Source: Phaeobacter sp. 11ANDIMAR09
Lineage (GTDB): Bacteria; Pseudomonadota; Alphaproteobacteria; Rhodobacterales; Rhodobacteraceae
Assembly (NCBI RefSeq): GCF_001294455.1
Contig: NZ_LIKT01000006.1
Location: forward strand, 1-64,000
Length of the DNA: 64,000 bases
Reading direction: 5' to 3'
In this document: piece by piece, positions 32,444 to 44,000 of the stretch
How the letters are laid out: the number at the start of each line of letters is the position of its first letter
Numbering within the stretch: position 1 is the first letter of the stretch
The notes under the pieces: model-generated
The model's database searches: none
Seen by the model: the letters and a program-made list of their open reading frames with translations, nothing else
What the model was told of the DNA's origin: nothing
Position numbers and translations under genes: made by a program

Positions 32444-35400
32444 CCTGCCCGTGCTTTGCGGTTTGCCCGCATTGCCCGCCGTTTCGACATGGTGTCGGAC
32501 TTGGCGGCCTGTGCGGCGTCATCTTCCGCCGGATCATCGGGTTTTGTGCCGCCGCCTGCAAGGGTCTCAATATGCAGGGCGAGCCCGGCCAGCGTCGGGA
32601 AACGGAAGATATCGGTGATCGACAGTTTGCTCACCTCCAGGGCGGCGCGGATGTCGCGATGCGACTGCACCGCCAGCAAGGAGTGCCCGCCAAGGGCAAA
32701 GAAATTGTCCTGGGCGCCAATACCTTCGACGCCGAGTATGCGCGACCATATCTTGGCGATTTCGGCCTGCACTCCAGCGCTAAGCGGCACCACGGCGGCC
32801 TCGTCTGCTGGTTTGACCGTCGCGTTCAGGTCCGGCGCAGGCAGCGCCTTGCGGTCGATTTTCTTGTTTGGTGTCAGCGGGAAACTCTCGAGCGCGACAA
32901 GATGCGCAGGCACCATTACAGCGGCAAGACGACGGGAGAGCTCCTCTCGGATGGCCGCCAGATCCGCCGGTTTGGCGCTGTCCTGCGTGACATAGCCGAC
33001 CAGCTGAGCATCCGCGCCGATGTGGCGTTCCACAACCACAGCACCGGTGACGTTGGGCTGGTTGGCCAGGGCTGCTTCGATCTCACCCAGTTCAATGCGC
33101 TGGCCGCGGATCTTGACCTGATGGTCGGTCCGTCCGAGGAAGGCCAGCTGCCCCTGCGCGGTCCAACGCACCAGATCACCGGTGCGATACATGGGGGCGC
33201 CTGACAGCGGATCGGCAACAAAACGCTCCTGTGTCAGCTCCGGGCGCTGCCAGTAGCCCGCCGTGACACCTGTGCCGCCGATATACAGCTCACCAGCGGC
33301 CCCCATGGGCACCGGGCGCTGGGCCGTGTCCAGCACATAGACCTGTGTATTGGCCAGCGGCGTGCCGATATTGGCCACGCCCGCAGGCTGCTCCGTCAAT
33401 GTGGTCGAGGTTGACCAGATGGTGGTCTCCGTGGGCCCATACATATTGTGGATCTGGGCCGGGGTGGCCTCGCGCAGGGTGCCGACCAGATCGCCGGGCA
33501 GGGCTTCGCCGCCAACCAGCAGATGTTTGAGCCGCCCCATAACCATGCGGGCCTCGTCATCCTGCACCAGCATCCGCGCCATTGAAGGCGTGCATTGCAT
33601 ATGGCTGACACCGTGGCGCATCATCTGCGCCGACAGGGAGAAGTCATCCTCGGCCAGCTCTTGCGGGGTATTGGCACGTTTCAACACCTCGGCCAGGGGT
33701 TTCAACCCTTCCAGCGCCACATCGGGCGCGATGCCATAGTCGATCAGGCAGGCGATTTCGTCCACACCAATGCGTTTGAGCTGCTCGGTACGCGCCAGCG
33801 CATCCTCCACGGTGCCAAACAACCCAGAGTCCTCAAAGTAGCGCTCAAAGGCAAACTCGAGGATCGCCTCCAGCTCTTCGGTGCTGAGCGCGTCCAGCTG
33901 CATGTCAAAGGCATTGTTGACCCCCTTGGGCCGTTTGAAAGCGGGAAAGGCCCAGGCATATTGCTTGATTAGCCCGGCGGCTGAACGCAGATAGTCCTTC
34001 ATCGGTTCGCGGGCGATACGGCGGGATTCCTCGCGGGTTTCGGCCAGATAGCTGTGCAGCATCAGCGTCACCTTGAAATCCGCCGGATCATGACCGGCTG
34101 CGCGCAGGGCATCGTGATAGATGCGGATCTTGCCGCCCACTTCTTCGATGCTTTGCCCCAACAGATGGGTCAGCACATTGGCGCCGATCTCGCCTGCTTC
34201 GCGCCAGGTCTCGGGGTTACCTGCGGTGGTGACCCAGACCGGTAGTTCCTGTGACACCGGGCGCGGCTGGGTGACAACCGCATGTGTTGATCCATCCTTG
34301 CGGGGAAATTCCACTTCCTCGCCGCGCCAGAGCCTGCGCAGGGTCTCGATGCACTCATACATGGCCGGTTTATTGGCGGGGGGCGTGTTTTCCGGGCGCA
34401 GCACAAAATCATCCGGTTGCCAGCCCGCTGCGATCCCCAGACCAGCGCGGCCATTGGTGAGGTTGTCGATCACCGACCATTCCTCGGCCACACGGGCGGG
34501 ATGGTGCAGCGGCGCAACGCAGGACCCTGCCCGAACGCTCAGATTATGGGTGACGGCAGCAACGGCTGCCCCAGTCACTGAGGGGTTGGGGTAGGGACCG
34601 CCAAAGGCGTGGAAGTGGCGCTCGGGGGTCCAGACCGCGTTAAAGCCATTGGCATCGGCGAATTTGGCGCCTTCCAGCAGCAGGTGATATTTACGGGGGC
34701 CAGGGCCATCGTCATTGCCCCAGTAAAACAGATTGAAATCCATCCGCCTGTCGGAAATCCCAATGGGACCATTGGACAGCTCAAGCCGGCTTTCATCGCT
34801 GGAGAGTACCAGTTTGAAGCCCCGCGACAGGGTCCAGAACAGCTCGAGCACCGAGATATCAAAGGAGAGCGAAGTTACCGCCAGCCAGGCATCGCCCGCC
34901 TTATGTGGGATGCGCGCATCCATGGCGGCAAAGAAATTGGCCACATTGTCCTGACGCACCATGACGCCCTTGGGTGTGCCGGTAGAGCCCGAAGTATAGA
35001 TCAGATAGGCCAGATCGGCGCCACTGGCCGCACTGGTGACATTCTCGGCCAGGGCCTCGGTCACCGGCAGGGTCTCCAGTGTGAGGATCTCCGCCTGGGT
35101 GGCGGGCAGATCGGCGCGCAGAGCCTCCTGGGTGAGGACGACGCTGGCCTGGCTGTCTGACAGGTAATGGGCAATGCGATCCTGTGGGTAGGCAGGGTCC
35201 AGCGGGACATAGGCCCCCCCGGCTTTGAGCACCGCTAGGGCACCAACCAACAGATCCGCCGAGCGTTTGATATAGACGCCCACATGGGTGCCGGGCTTGA
35301 CGCCTAAACCTTGCAAGCGGGCGGCCAGCGCATTGGCACGGGCGTTCAACCCCTCGTAGCTGTAGCTTTCGCCTTCAAACACCAGCGCTGTGGCTTTGGG

Positions 35401-37074
35401 GGTGCGGGCCACCTGGGCTTCAAAGGCCGCCTGAATGGTTGTTTCAATAGGCAGGTCAGTCGCAGTCTGATTCCAGTCCTGCAACAGGATCCTGCGCTCT
35501 GCCTCTGGCAGGATGCACAGATCCGACAGGGCGCAATCCGTGCCCGCTGCAAGATGAGATGCGGTGACACCCAGCGTGGTTTCGAGCCGCGCGGCGAGCA
35601 GCTCCGCGGCCCGAGTATCCAGCCGGGTGTCATCCACATGTAGCGCCAAGGCGCCCTCTACCAGCGAAACGGTCATGATGCAGCCTGGCAGGGCCGCATC
35701 CCGATGCGCTGTAAACCCAATCCCCGGCATGGTCTGCGCTGTAAGTTCCGGGGCACGGGCCACCAAATCCAGAGCGAAACCGCCGAATCTGCGGGCCTTT
35801 TCTATATCCCTATCTACCTCAGCCACCAAAAGGTTAACAGACGAATCCCGCTTTGCCTGCAGCGGGACCCAGGGGGAGACGAGCTGCCTGGCCGACTCTG
35901 GGGTGCTCTGCGCGGTGGCACAGGCGATATCGGCCTGATCTGCCCCGGTGCTCAGCAGCGCCCAGGCGAGAACGGCGCTGATGATCTGCGGTTCGCTTAG
36001 CTTTGGAGCTGCCCCCTCGGGTAGGGACAGCGCATGGCGGGAGGTCTTGGCAGGCTTGCCCGTCGCACTGGCCAGGGGCACCGTGACCGGCTGCATCGCT
36101 GCCAAAGCGCGCCGCCAATGAGCCTCGCCCGCCTGCGATTGTGTCAGGGTAGCGCTGATCTTTTGCGCGGTCTCGGGGCTCAGCGCCGGGAGCTGAGCGC
36201 CTGTCTCAAACAGGGTCGGCAGGTCCAGCTTTGTGCCCGCCAGCGTGGTGATGTCCTGCAGGGCGACAGCGCCTTCGCCACAGGCAACAGTGACAACCGC
36301 GCCGGTCACCGAGAGCAGGGTTCCAGGCGCGGCATTCGCGGCATCCGATACCTGCACTGGCTTGGCATGACCCACCCGCAGCACTTGATCACTGAGCAGC
36401 AGCTTGGCAGAGCCAAGCGGGTTCCAATAGGTGCCATAGTCCAACCCGCGCACCAGCCGACTCAGCTCTTGGGCCGTGCGCGAAAAATCGAGAATGGCGC
36501 CGGCCGCGGGTCGATGGTCTTTGGCAAAGTAGCTGCGCTGCGACAGGTCCTGCGGCTGGCGCTGCAGGTTATCTGTGCTCAGCTGGTCCAGGACTTCGCC
36601 AAAACTGTCCATGGCGGCGGCATAGCATTTGGAGTTGAGACTAAAGGCCGTCTCATCCTCGGCAATGTCGATGAGGCGCTGGGCGAGGATATCGCCCTCA
36701 TCAATGCCGCCCTCCATCACATGCCAGGTAATGCCATGTTGAGCTTCCCCGGCCATCAATGCCCAGTTGGGCGTGTTCAGCCCCGCATAGCGCGGCAGCG
36801 GGCCGTCATGAAAGTTGACCGCGCCCTTGCGGGCCAGGGCCAGAACGGGATCGGGGATCACCCGCAGGTTGGCAATGGACAATAGCCAGTCAAAGCCTTC
36901 GGTGATCTCGGCGGGGGCGTTCAAGAGGCGCAGTTCCTTGCCCTTGGCCCAGGCGCAAATGTCCCTGTCGGTGGAGACCACCGCAGCGATCTGATGGCCC
37001 TGGGCCAGGACCGCTTCGGCGCAGCCGATCAACAGAGATTCATTGCCGATGACAACACAGGAAAATTGGTTCAT
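32440..37074 (-). CDS. NRPS: formyltransferase - truncated C lobe - A with inserted LLM monooxygenase - PCP
   Basis: A 1544-residue protein. Residues 1-300 are a formyltransferase domain with the Asn-His-Asp triad of Fmt (Asn87, His89 in [13 protein letters not shown]; Asp125 in [10 protein letters not shown]). Residues about 350-540 match only the carboxyl lobe of a condensation domain; no HHxxxDG is present. The adenylation domain runs 545-757 and resumes at 1140-1410 (A3 [12 protein letters not shown]5 [12 protein letters not shown]7 YRTGD, A10 NKKIDR). Between them, about 770-1130, is a luciferase-like flavin monooxygenase of the MupA/Atu3620 type ([27 protein letters not shown]). The PCP serine is Ser1465 (LGGHSLL). 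By-eye pocket residues D739 I740 L743 Q1160 L1186 G1188 M1211 I1219 W1220 K1405 differ at one place from the glycine code I remember. No thioesterase. Overlaps both neighbours by 4 nt. Confidence 0.9.
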   Translation of the reverse strand: MNQFSCVVIGNESLLIGCAEAVLAQGHQIAAVVSTDRDICAWAKGKELRLLNAPAEITEGFDWLLSIANLRVIPDPVLALARKGAVNFHDGPLPRYAGLNTPNWALMAGEAQHGITWHVMEGGIDEGDILAQRLIDIAEDETAFSLNSKCYAAAMDSFGEVLDQLSTDNLQRQPQDLSQRSYFAKDHRPAAGAILDFSRTAQELSRLVRGLDYGTYWNPLGSAKLLLSDQVLRVGHAKPVQVSDAANAAPGTLLSVTGAVVTVACGEGAVALQDITTLAGTKLDLPTLFETGAQLPALSPETAQKISATLTQSQAGEAHWRRALAAMQPVTVPLASATGKPAKTSRHALSLPEGAAPKLSEPQIISAVLAWALLSTGADQADIACATAQSTPESARQLVSPWVPLQAKRDSSVNLLVAEVDRDIEKARRFGGFALDLVARAPELTAQTMPGIGFTAHRDAALPGCIMTVSLVEGALALHVDDTRLDTRAAELLAARLETTLGVTASHLAAGTDCALSDLCILPEAERRILLQDWNQTATDLPIETTIQAAFEAQVARTPKATALVFEGESYSYEGLNARANALAARLQGLGVKPGTHVGVYIKRSADLLVGALAVLKAGGAYVPLDPAYPQDRIAHYLSDSQASVVLTQEALRADLPATQAEILTLETLPVTEALAENVTSAASGADLAYLIYTSGSTGTPKGVMVRQDNVANFFAAMDARIPHKAGDAWLAVTSLSFDISVLELFWTLSRGFKLVLSSDESRLELSNGPIGISDRRMDFNLFYWGNDDGPGPRKYHLLLEGAKFADANGFNAVWTPERHFHAFGGPYPNPSVTGAAVAAVTHNLSVRAGSCVAPLHHPARVAEEWSVIDNLTNGRAGLGIAAGWQPDDFVLRPENTPPANKPAMYECIETLRRLWRGEEVEFPRKDGSTHAVVTQPRPVSQELPVWVTTAGNPETWREAGEIGANVLTHLLGQSIEEVGGKIRIYHDALRAAGHDPADFKVTLMLHSYLAETREESRRIAREPMKDYLRSAAGLIKQYAWAFPAFKRPKGVNNAFDMQLDALSTEELEAILEFAFERYFEDSGLFGTVEDALARTEQLKRIGVDEIACLIDYGIAPDVALEGLKPLAEVLKRANTPQELAEDDFSLSAQMMRHGVSHMQCTPSMARMLVQDDEARMVMGRLKHLLVGGEALPGDLVGTLREATPAQIHNMYGPTETTIWSTSTTLTEQPAGVANIGTPLANTQVYVLDTAQRPVPMGAAGELYIGGTGVTAGYWQRPELTQERFVADPLSGAPMYRTGDLVRWTAQGQLAFLGRTDHQVKIRGQRIELGEIEAALANQPNVTGAVVVERHIGADAQLVGYVTQDSAKPADLAAIREELSRRLAAVMVPAHLVALESFPLTPNKKIDRKALPAPDLNATVKPADEAAVVPLSAGVQAEIAKIWSRILGVEGIGAQDNFFALGGHSLLAVQSHRDIRAALEVSKLSITDIFRFPTLAGLALHIETLAGGGTKPDDPAEDDAAQAAKSDTMSKRRAMRANRKARAG

Positions 37075-38093
37075 TTGAGATCCTCCGAAACCGGGGCGTG
37101 AAGGCGCGTTTCACGAGAGAAAGAGGGGGCGCGGGGCGCGGGGCGCAGCGCATGGGCGATCAAATCGCGCAGAAAATGATCCGGGTCCGCCTGCGGTTTG
37201 CGCTGCACCAGGCGGCGCAGCCCATAAAGGGCAGAACCGGCAATGCGGGCCAGGGTGGCCAAAGCGGCATAGAGACGCCCGTGAGATTTGGTGAAGTAAT
37301 GGCTGCGTGAGCGGAACCAATAGGCTGGCGTGCGGTGCCAGTCTTTCATTCCGGTTGAGGCAGAGCCGAGATGTTCGATCCTGCTGTCCGGCACATAGTG
37401 GGTCCGCCAGCCCGCGCGGGCGGCGCGACGGCACAGGTCGGTTTCCTCGAAATACAAAAAGAAGGTCTCGTCAAAGCCGCCGGTCTCTTCGATGACGGGT
37501 TGGCGGATCATCAGGCTGGCCCCGGCGGTCCAATCCACCTGGGTCTGGGCCTGCGGCATCTCCATCGCCACCACCCAAGGGGCCAGCAACCGGGTAAAGA
37601 CACCGGTGCGCGCGGCCATCTCAAACTCGCCCGCAATGGAGGGAAAGCGAAAGGCGGTGCGATGGGGGCTGCCATCGGTGCCATGCACATAGGATCCGGC
37701 CAGCCCGGCACCGGGATGATCGGCCAGGAAATCGCGCAGAGTGGCGATGGTCTGCCCCTGCACAAAGGCATCAGAGTTCAACAGGTAATAGTAGTCCGGG
37801 GCCGAGCCATCCGACAGGCCGGCAGCAAAGCCGATGTTCATGCCGGCGCCAAAGCCGCCATTGACCAGGGATTGATGCAAGCGGATCTTTTTGCTGTTCT
37901 GCCAGCCGCGCTGGGCCGCACCAGCTTGCAGGGCCTCCCAGGATCCATCGCCCGAGCCATTGTCGATCACCAGAACTTCACCGGGGAGATCCTCCATCTC
38001 GGCCAGCGCGGCCTCGGCCGCCCTGAGGGTCATCTCAGGGGTGCGGTAGTTCAGGATGATGGTGAGAATGCTGCCTGTGCTCATGACTGTCAC
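37071..38093 (-). CDS. GT2-family (rhamnosyltransferase-like) glycosyltransferase within the PKS/NRPS operon
   Basis: A 340-residue GT-A glycosyltransferase of the WbbL/RfbF-like group: [61 protein letters not shown] (DXD-equivalent), [20 protein letters not shown], then [17 protein letters not shown] basic carboxyl end could bind the membrane. It begins either at GTG 38093, which overlaps the PKS stop by 4 nt, or at ATG 38084, just after it. Because it lies between the PKS and NRPS genes on one transcript, the simplest reading is that it glycosylates the assembly-line product or joins it to a glycan. Confidence 0.88.
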   Translation of the reverse strand: MTVMSTGSILTIILNYRTPEMTLRAAEAALAEMEDLPGEVLVIDNGSGDGSWEALQAGAAQRGWQNSKKIRLHQSLVNGGFGAGMNIGFAAGLSDGSAPDYYYLLNSDAFVQGQTIATLRDFLADHPGAGLAGSYVHGTDGSPHRTAFRFPSIAGEFEMAARTGVFTRLLAPWVVAMEMPQAQTQVDWTAGASLMIRQPVIEETGGFDETFFLYFEETDLCRRAARAGWRTHYVPDSRIEHLGSASTGMKDWHRTPAYWFRSRSHYFTKSHGRLYAALATLARIAGSALYGLRRLVQRKPQADPDHFLRDLIAHALRPAPRAPSFSRETRLHAPVSEDLK

Positions 38094-41000
38094 TCCGCCG
38101 CTCGGGCATAGGAAGGCTGCTGCGCGTCCTGCTGAGGCGCGGGCTGCGGGGCAGTCGGGGTCGGCGCAACCGCCAGTCGAGGCTTCAGCGCCGCCGCCAG
38201 AGTGCTGACATTGGGCACCAGAACCATGCTGTCATGATCGCCGGGTACTTCGATCACCTCCAGCCCCGGCGCCCAGCCTGTCCAGTCGTTATCGGCAAAG
38301 ACATATTCGCGTTCCGAGCTCACCCAATTGCTGCCAGAGACCTGCCAGTGACGATCCAGCGGTGGGCGCATCAGCGTCAGCGGGCCATTCCAGGGCTGCA
38401 ACGCGTAGCTCTCGACGGCTTGGCGGAAGGCCAGTTCGATTTTGCGGTTGTTAAAGGCGGGGGCCTGGCCAGTCTCGGCAGGGAGCTGGCGGCGTTTGGT
38501 GACCTCCCAGAGGATGCGGTTCTTTGCCCATTCCAACAGATAGCCGGGCCCCTTGCGGCGCAGCTCCTGTACTTTGATCAGCGCCTTGTCGATCGGCTTG
38601 AGGGCCGGGCGCACCGGCAATGGGGTGTCGAGCAGAACCAGCGCGGCAGTCTCTTGACCTGTGGCCTGCAATTGCTGCGCCATCTCATATGCAGTGATGC
38701 CGCCGCCTGAAAAGCCCCCCAGCAGATAGGGGCCCTGGGGTTGGATCTGTCGAATTTCCGCCAGGTAGTCCTGGGCTGCCTGGGCGATACTGATATGGGG
38801 TTCGTCATCGCCGATCAGACCTCGGGCCTGAAGTCCGTAGACGGGCCGCTCGCCGCCCAATTCCAGTGCCAGATGACGCAGGTTCAAGACATTGCCAAAC
38901 ATGCCTGCCACCACAAAGAACGGGGCGGCCTCCGTATTGGCGCCGGGGTGCAGCAGGACCAGATGGGTATGGGCGGCCGGGGTCTCCGGGTCGGGTTGGG
39001 CGGTGGTGGGACTGTCGCCGCCATCGCTGACCCCACGCTGGATCAGCAGCTGGGCCAGGTCGGCAACACTGGGCGCCTCGAACAGGGTCGCCAACGGCAG
39101 GTCCTGGCCGTAGAGCCGTTTGATCTGAGCGAACAGACGCACGGCGATCAGCGAATGGCCGCCAAGATCAAAGAAACTATCGGCTACGCCAACCTGTGAA
39201 ACCCCAAGCAGGCTTTGGAACAGTTCGGCCAGCCGTTCCTCTACCGGGTTGGAGGGCGCCAGGTAATCCGTGTCCAGCTGTGGTCTTTCAAACCCCTGGC
39301 TTTCCGCGCTTGTGGATTGGGCGGTTGCCTGTGCTGCCTGCTCAATCAACGCGGGCAAATCCAGTGAAGAGACCACAACCTGTGCCCGGCCGGTGGCCAT
39401 GGCGCGGGTCAGGGCCACTGGGCCTTCCTCGGCGCGGATCCCATTGGAGAGGTTCAGTTGTAGACGGCGCTCTTCCTCGGACAGCGGTTGTTGCGGGGCG
39501 CTGGCGGCCAGGCCCAGAGCCTCGGCACTGTGATCCGCGCTGGTCTGGTCGGGCAGCGCGTCAAAGCCACCGGCAAGCCGGGTCATCTGGAAACCTGAGA
39601 TTTCAACCAGCACCCGACCTGTGGCGTCGGTGAGGGTGACATCAAAACTGGCGCTGTCAGCGGTGGCACCGGGGCAGAGCCGCATATGGCTGTGGATCTC
39701 AGCCGTCAAAGGCGCCAGCACAAGGATGCTGTGATAGCCCAGTGGCACCCAGAGGTCAGAGCCATCATAGCCCGGCGCCAGGGAGATGGCCCAGCCGGTT
39801 GCCAGATCCATCAGGCCGGGGTGCAGCAGGCAGCCATCGGTTTGGGCGGCCTGAGGCAGAGCCAGATGGGCCAGCCCTTCATCCGTGCCGAGTGCGGTCT
39901 GCCGTAGCACCTGCCAACGCGGGCCAAAATTCAGATGCGCCTCTTGTGGGGAGTGCAGCGGTGCCGTGGCCGAGCTGATTTCCACCTGCGGGCAGCGGGC
40001 CTGAATCGCGGCCAGATCCAGCGCGGGGGGGCGGTTTGCCTCGGGCAGCAGGATGATATCTGCCTCGGCATTTTGTGCGTAGCCTCCCGCAGGCAGGGCG
40101 CCATGTGCGGTAAAGCCATAGCCCTGGTCCTTTGCCTGCAGGCGCAGAACCACCTCACGCGGGGTGCTCTGCGCGACCACCAGCGGGCGCAGGAAATAGA
40201 GATCCTTGATTTCAAACGGCGCGCCGAGATCCAGCGCGCAGAGCGCCTCATTGATCCATTCGATATGGCCCGTGCCGGGCACCAGCGCGGTGCCGGATTT
40301 GGTGCGATGTTCATTCAGCAGCCAGGACTGATCTGCCTGCAGCGTGGTGGCAAAGATCGGATTGCCAAACGTGTCAAAACCGGTCTCTTGCAACAGCGGT
40401 TGCGCACAGCCTGTGCGTTTGCTGGGCGCAGCACCGCCCTGGCGCAGGGCCATGGCTTCGGCGGCCATGCCGGTATCGGCCCAGACGCCCCAGTCAACCG
40501 CGACGACATGGGTTTGATTGCCCTGGCGATGGGCCGCATAGGCGTTCAGATACTCATTGGCGGCGATATAGTCGATCTGCCCCGCAGGCCGTGTCACTGT
40601 CGAGGAAGAAGAAAACAGCACCATCAGATCCAGGCTGCCATCCGGGAAAAGATCATGCAGAACTCTGAGGCCCGTCACCTTGGGGGCAAGAACCCGGGCG
40701 ATCTCGGCTTCAGTTTTGGCAAGGATTGCGCCGTCATCAATGATGCCGGCACCGTGGATCACCCCGTTGATAGAGCCAAATTCGGCCTCTGCATGATCCA
40801 GGGCCGCGCGCATCTCGGCGCTGTTGCAGATATCGGCGGCCAGCGGCAGCACCGCGCCTGTGCCGATCTTTTCCATCTCCTGCACCGCGCGGATGCGCTG
40901 GGCGGTTTGATTGGCGGGGCTATGCGTGGCAAGATAGCGGGTCCAGTCGGCGCGCGCAGGTAGGCCAGAGCGCGACAGCAATGTGACCCGGGCTTCAAAA

Positions 41001-44000
41001 TGGCGCATCAGATGCGCCGCCGTCGCCAGGCCAATGCCGCCATAGCCTCCGGTGATCAGATAGTGGCCGCCGCGTTTGATTTCGGGCAAATCTGTGCCGG
41101 AACCCTCTGCCAGCTCTGGCAGAGAAAGACTGCGCCAGCTTTTTTCAAACCGCTTGTCACCACGCCAGGCGACAGTTGTATTGCCGGGCTCGGCCAGCAG
41201 CTCTTCCAGAATGCGCCAGGTCAGATCAGAGGGTTCCGCGCCGCGCAGGGTTGCGAGGAAACCCGGGGCCTTGGGCAACTCAACATCAATTGTGCTGCAG
41301 CTGATTTGCGGAAACTCGCGCGGGATCACCCCGGCGGGGCCAATGATCATTGCCTTTTCCGGATAGGGCAGGGGTTCTGAGCTGAGCTGCGCCGCACCAG
41401 TGGTAAAGACGCTCAGGTGGATGGGATGTTCCAGCTCCAAACCGCCCAGTTCCTGGGCCAGAGCGGTGAGGGAGGCAAAGCCCATCTCGATATTGCGATC
41501 AAAGAAGGAAGAGCCGGGGCGGAACTGTTCCTGGGCACCGGTCACCAGCCAGAAATGTGCAATGCGGCTGGGCAGGGCACCCGACTCGGCCAGATCGGCC
41601 AGCAGGGCCCCATAGCCAAAGCGGCCCTGCTCGGGGGGCAGGATGTAATTGCCTTCGCCAAGGTCCGCATAGGTGTCGCCAGGGCGCACCACGGCAACAC
41701 CGTGTCCTGCCGCGCGCAGACGTTGAGCTGTGGCATCGGCCAGGCCGCAGTCATCGGCAAAAAGCAGCCAGCTTTCCGGGCTTTCCTTGAGCTCGGTGTC
41801 AAGATCCAGCGGACATTCGGCCAGACGCGGAATCCAGGCCGGGCGGTAGCCCCAGTCGCTGATCGCGTCATGGCGCCGGGGCAGCGCCGCGTCTTCTTGC
41901 AGCTGTGGCGTGCCCGGCGCGATGAAATAGCGGCTTCTTTGGAACTGGTAGCCGGGCAGCGGCAGGCGATGGCGCTTGGCCTCGCCCCAGATCTGATCCC
42001 AATCGGCCTCGACCCCACAGGCCCAGAGCCGTCCGATGACGCCAAAGAAATAGGCGTCATCCATCATGTCCTGATCCGGGTGGCGCAGCGAGCTGAGCAC
42101 CTGGCCGGGCTGAACTGAAGGGCACATCTGTGCCAGCGCAGAGAGCGCTTTGCCGGGGCCGACCTCGAGGAAGACACGACCGGGCGTTGCCGCCAGGGTC
42201 TCGATGCAATCGGCAAACATCACCGTATTGCGCAGCTGGCCGACCCAGTAGTCAGGGCTGGTGGCCTCTTGGTCTGTCAGGGGGTGGCCGGAGCGGTTGG
42301 AAATAACCGGTATCTGCGGCGCAGCAAGCGTCAGCCCGGCGAGGAAGGCGCGATACTCCGCCAGAATGCCATCCAGCATGCGCGAATGAGCGGCGATGTC
42401 GATCTGGATGCGCTGATGGTCAATGTCCCGGGTCCCGAGATCGTGGGAGAGCTGGTCCAGCGCGGCCTGAGGACCAGAGACGGCGGTCAGGCTGGGGCCA
42501 TTGACGCTGGCAATGTCCAGATCATCCCCGATCAGCGCCTCGACCTCTGCTAGGGGCAGGGCAATGGACAACATGCCGCCCGCTGGCACCGTGTCAAACA
42601 GACGCCCCCGCAGCAGCACCAGATCAATGCAATCCTCAAAGCTCAGCACCCCTGCCAGACAGGCGGCAGTGTTTTCCCCCATGGAATGTCCCACCAGCGC
42701 TGCCGGGCGAATGCCCCAGCTGATCCAGAGCTGTGCCAGCGCATATTCCACCATCATGATCAGCGGCAATTGCACCGAGGGCTGTTGCAGCTTGGCATTG
42801 GCTGCGGCCTCTGCGCCCTCTTCCGGCAGCCAGAGCGCGCGTAGGTCATAGTCAATCTGCGGCTGCAAATGGTCCAGCCCGCGGTCCATCCAATCGGCAA
42901 AGACTGGCTCGGTCTCGTATAGATCCCGCGCCATGCCCGCATATTGCGCGCCACCACCGGGAAAGGAAAAAACCACCTCGGGATCGGCGCCCAGATGATC
43001 ATGGGTAAAGACCTGACGCAGATCAGCGGCGCGCAACAGTTCTGCGGCCTCAGTCGCGGTTTCGGCCACAAGGCAACGGCGCTTGGCAAAGCCGCGGCGA
43101 CCCTGTTTTAGGGTATAGGCCACATCGGCCAGATCCACTTCGGGGTTGGCCTCGAGATAGCTGGCGAGCGCGGTGCTATTGGCCTCGAGCGCGGCTTTTG
43201 ACTGGCCGGAAATGCACAGCACATGAAAGGGGAAATCGCTTTCCTCAGAGGCGACACGCGCGGGGGCCTCCTCCAGAATGGCATGGGCATTGGTGCCACC
43301 CACCCCCAGCGCGTTGATCCCGGCGCGGCGGGGCCCTTGATGGGAGGCCCAGGGGGTGAGCTGGCTATTCACCTTGAAGGGTGAGCTGTCAAAATCAATC
43401 GCCGGATTGGGCGCCTCATAGCTTAGCGAGGGCGGGATTTCGCGATGTTTCAGCCCCAGCGAGGTCTTGACCAGCCCGGCAATGCCCGCAGCGGTGTCCA
43501 GATGGCCGATATTGGTTTTCACCGAGCCGATGCGGCAATAGCCGGTCTCCTCGGTGCTGTCGCGGTAAGCTTCGGTCAGGGCTGAGACCTCGATCGGGTC
43601 GCCCAGATAGGTGCCGGTGCCATGGCATTCCACATAGTCGATGGTCTCAGCCGAGACATCGGCCTCTTCCAGGGCCTGCCGGATGGCGGTGGCCTGACCG
43701 CCGACCGAGGGCGCCAGATAGCCGGCCTTGTCGGCGCCATCATTGTTGATGGCAGAGCCTTTGATCACGGCCCAGATATGATCGCCATCTGCCTGAGCAT
43801 CCTCGAGCCGCCGCAGGGCCACTGCGCCCGCACCCGAACCAAAGACGGTGCCCTGGGCGCGGTGGTCAAAGGCGTGGCAATGGCCATCGGGGCTGAGGAT
43901 CTCGTTCTCTTTATAGAGATAACCGCGCCCCTGCGGCATATCGATGGTGACCCCCCCGGCCAGAGCCATGCCACATTCGCCTGCGCGCAGGGCCTTGCAG

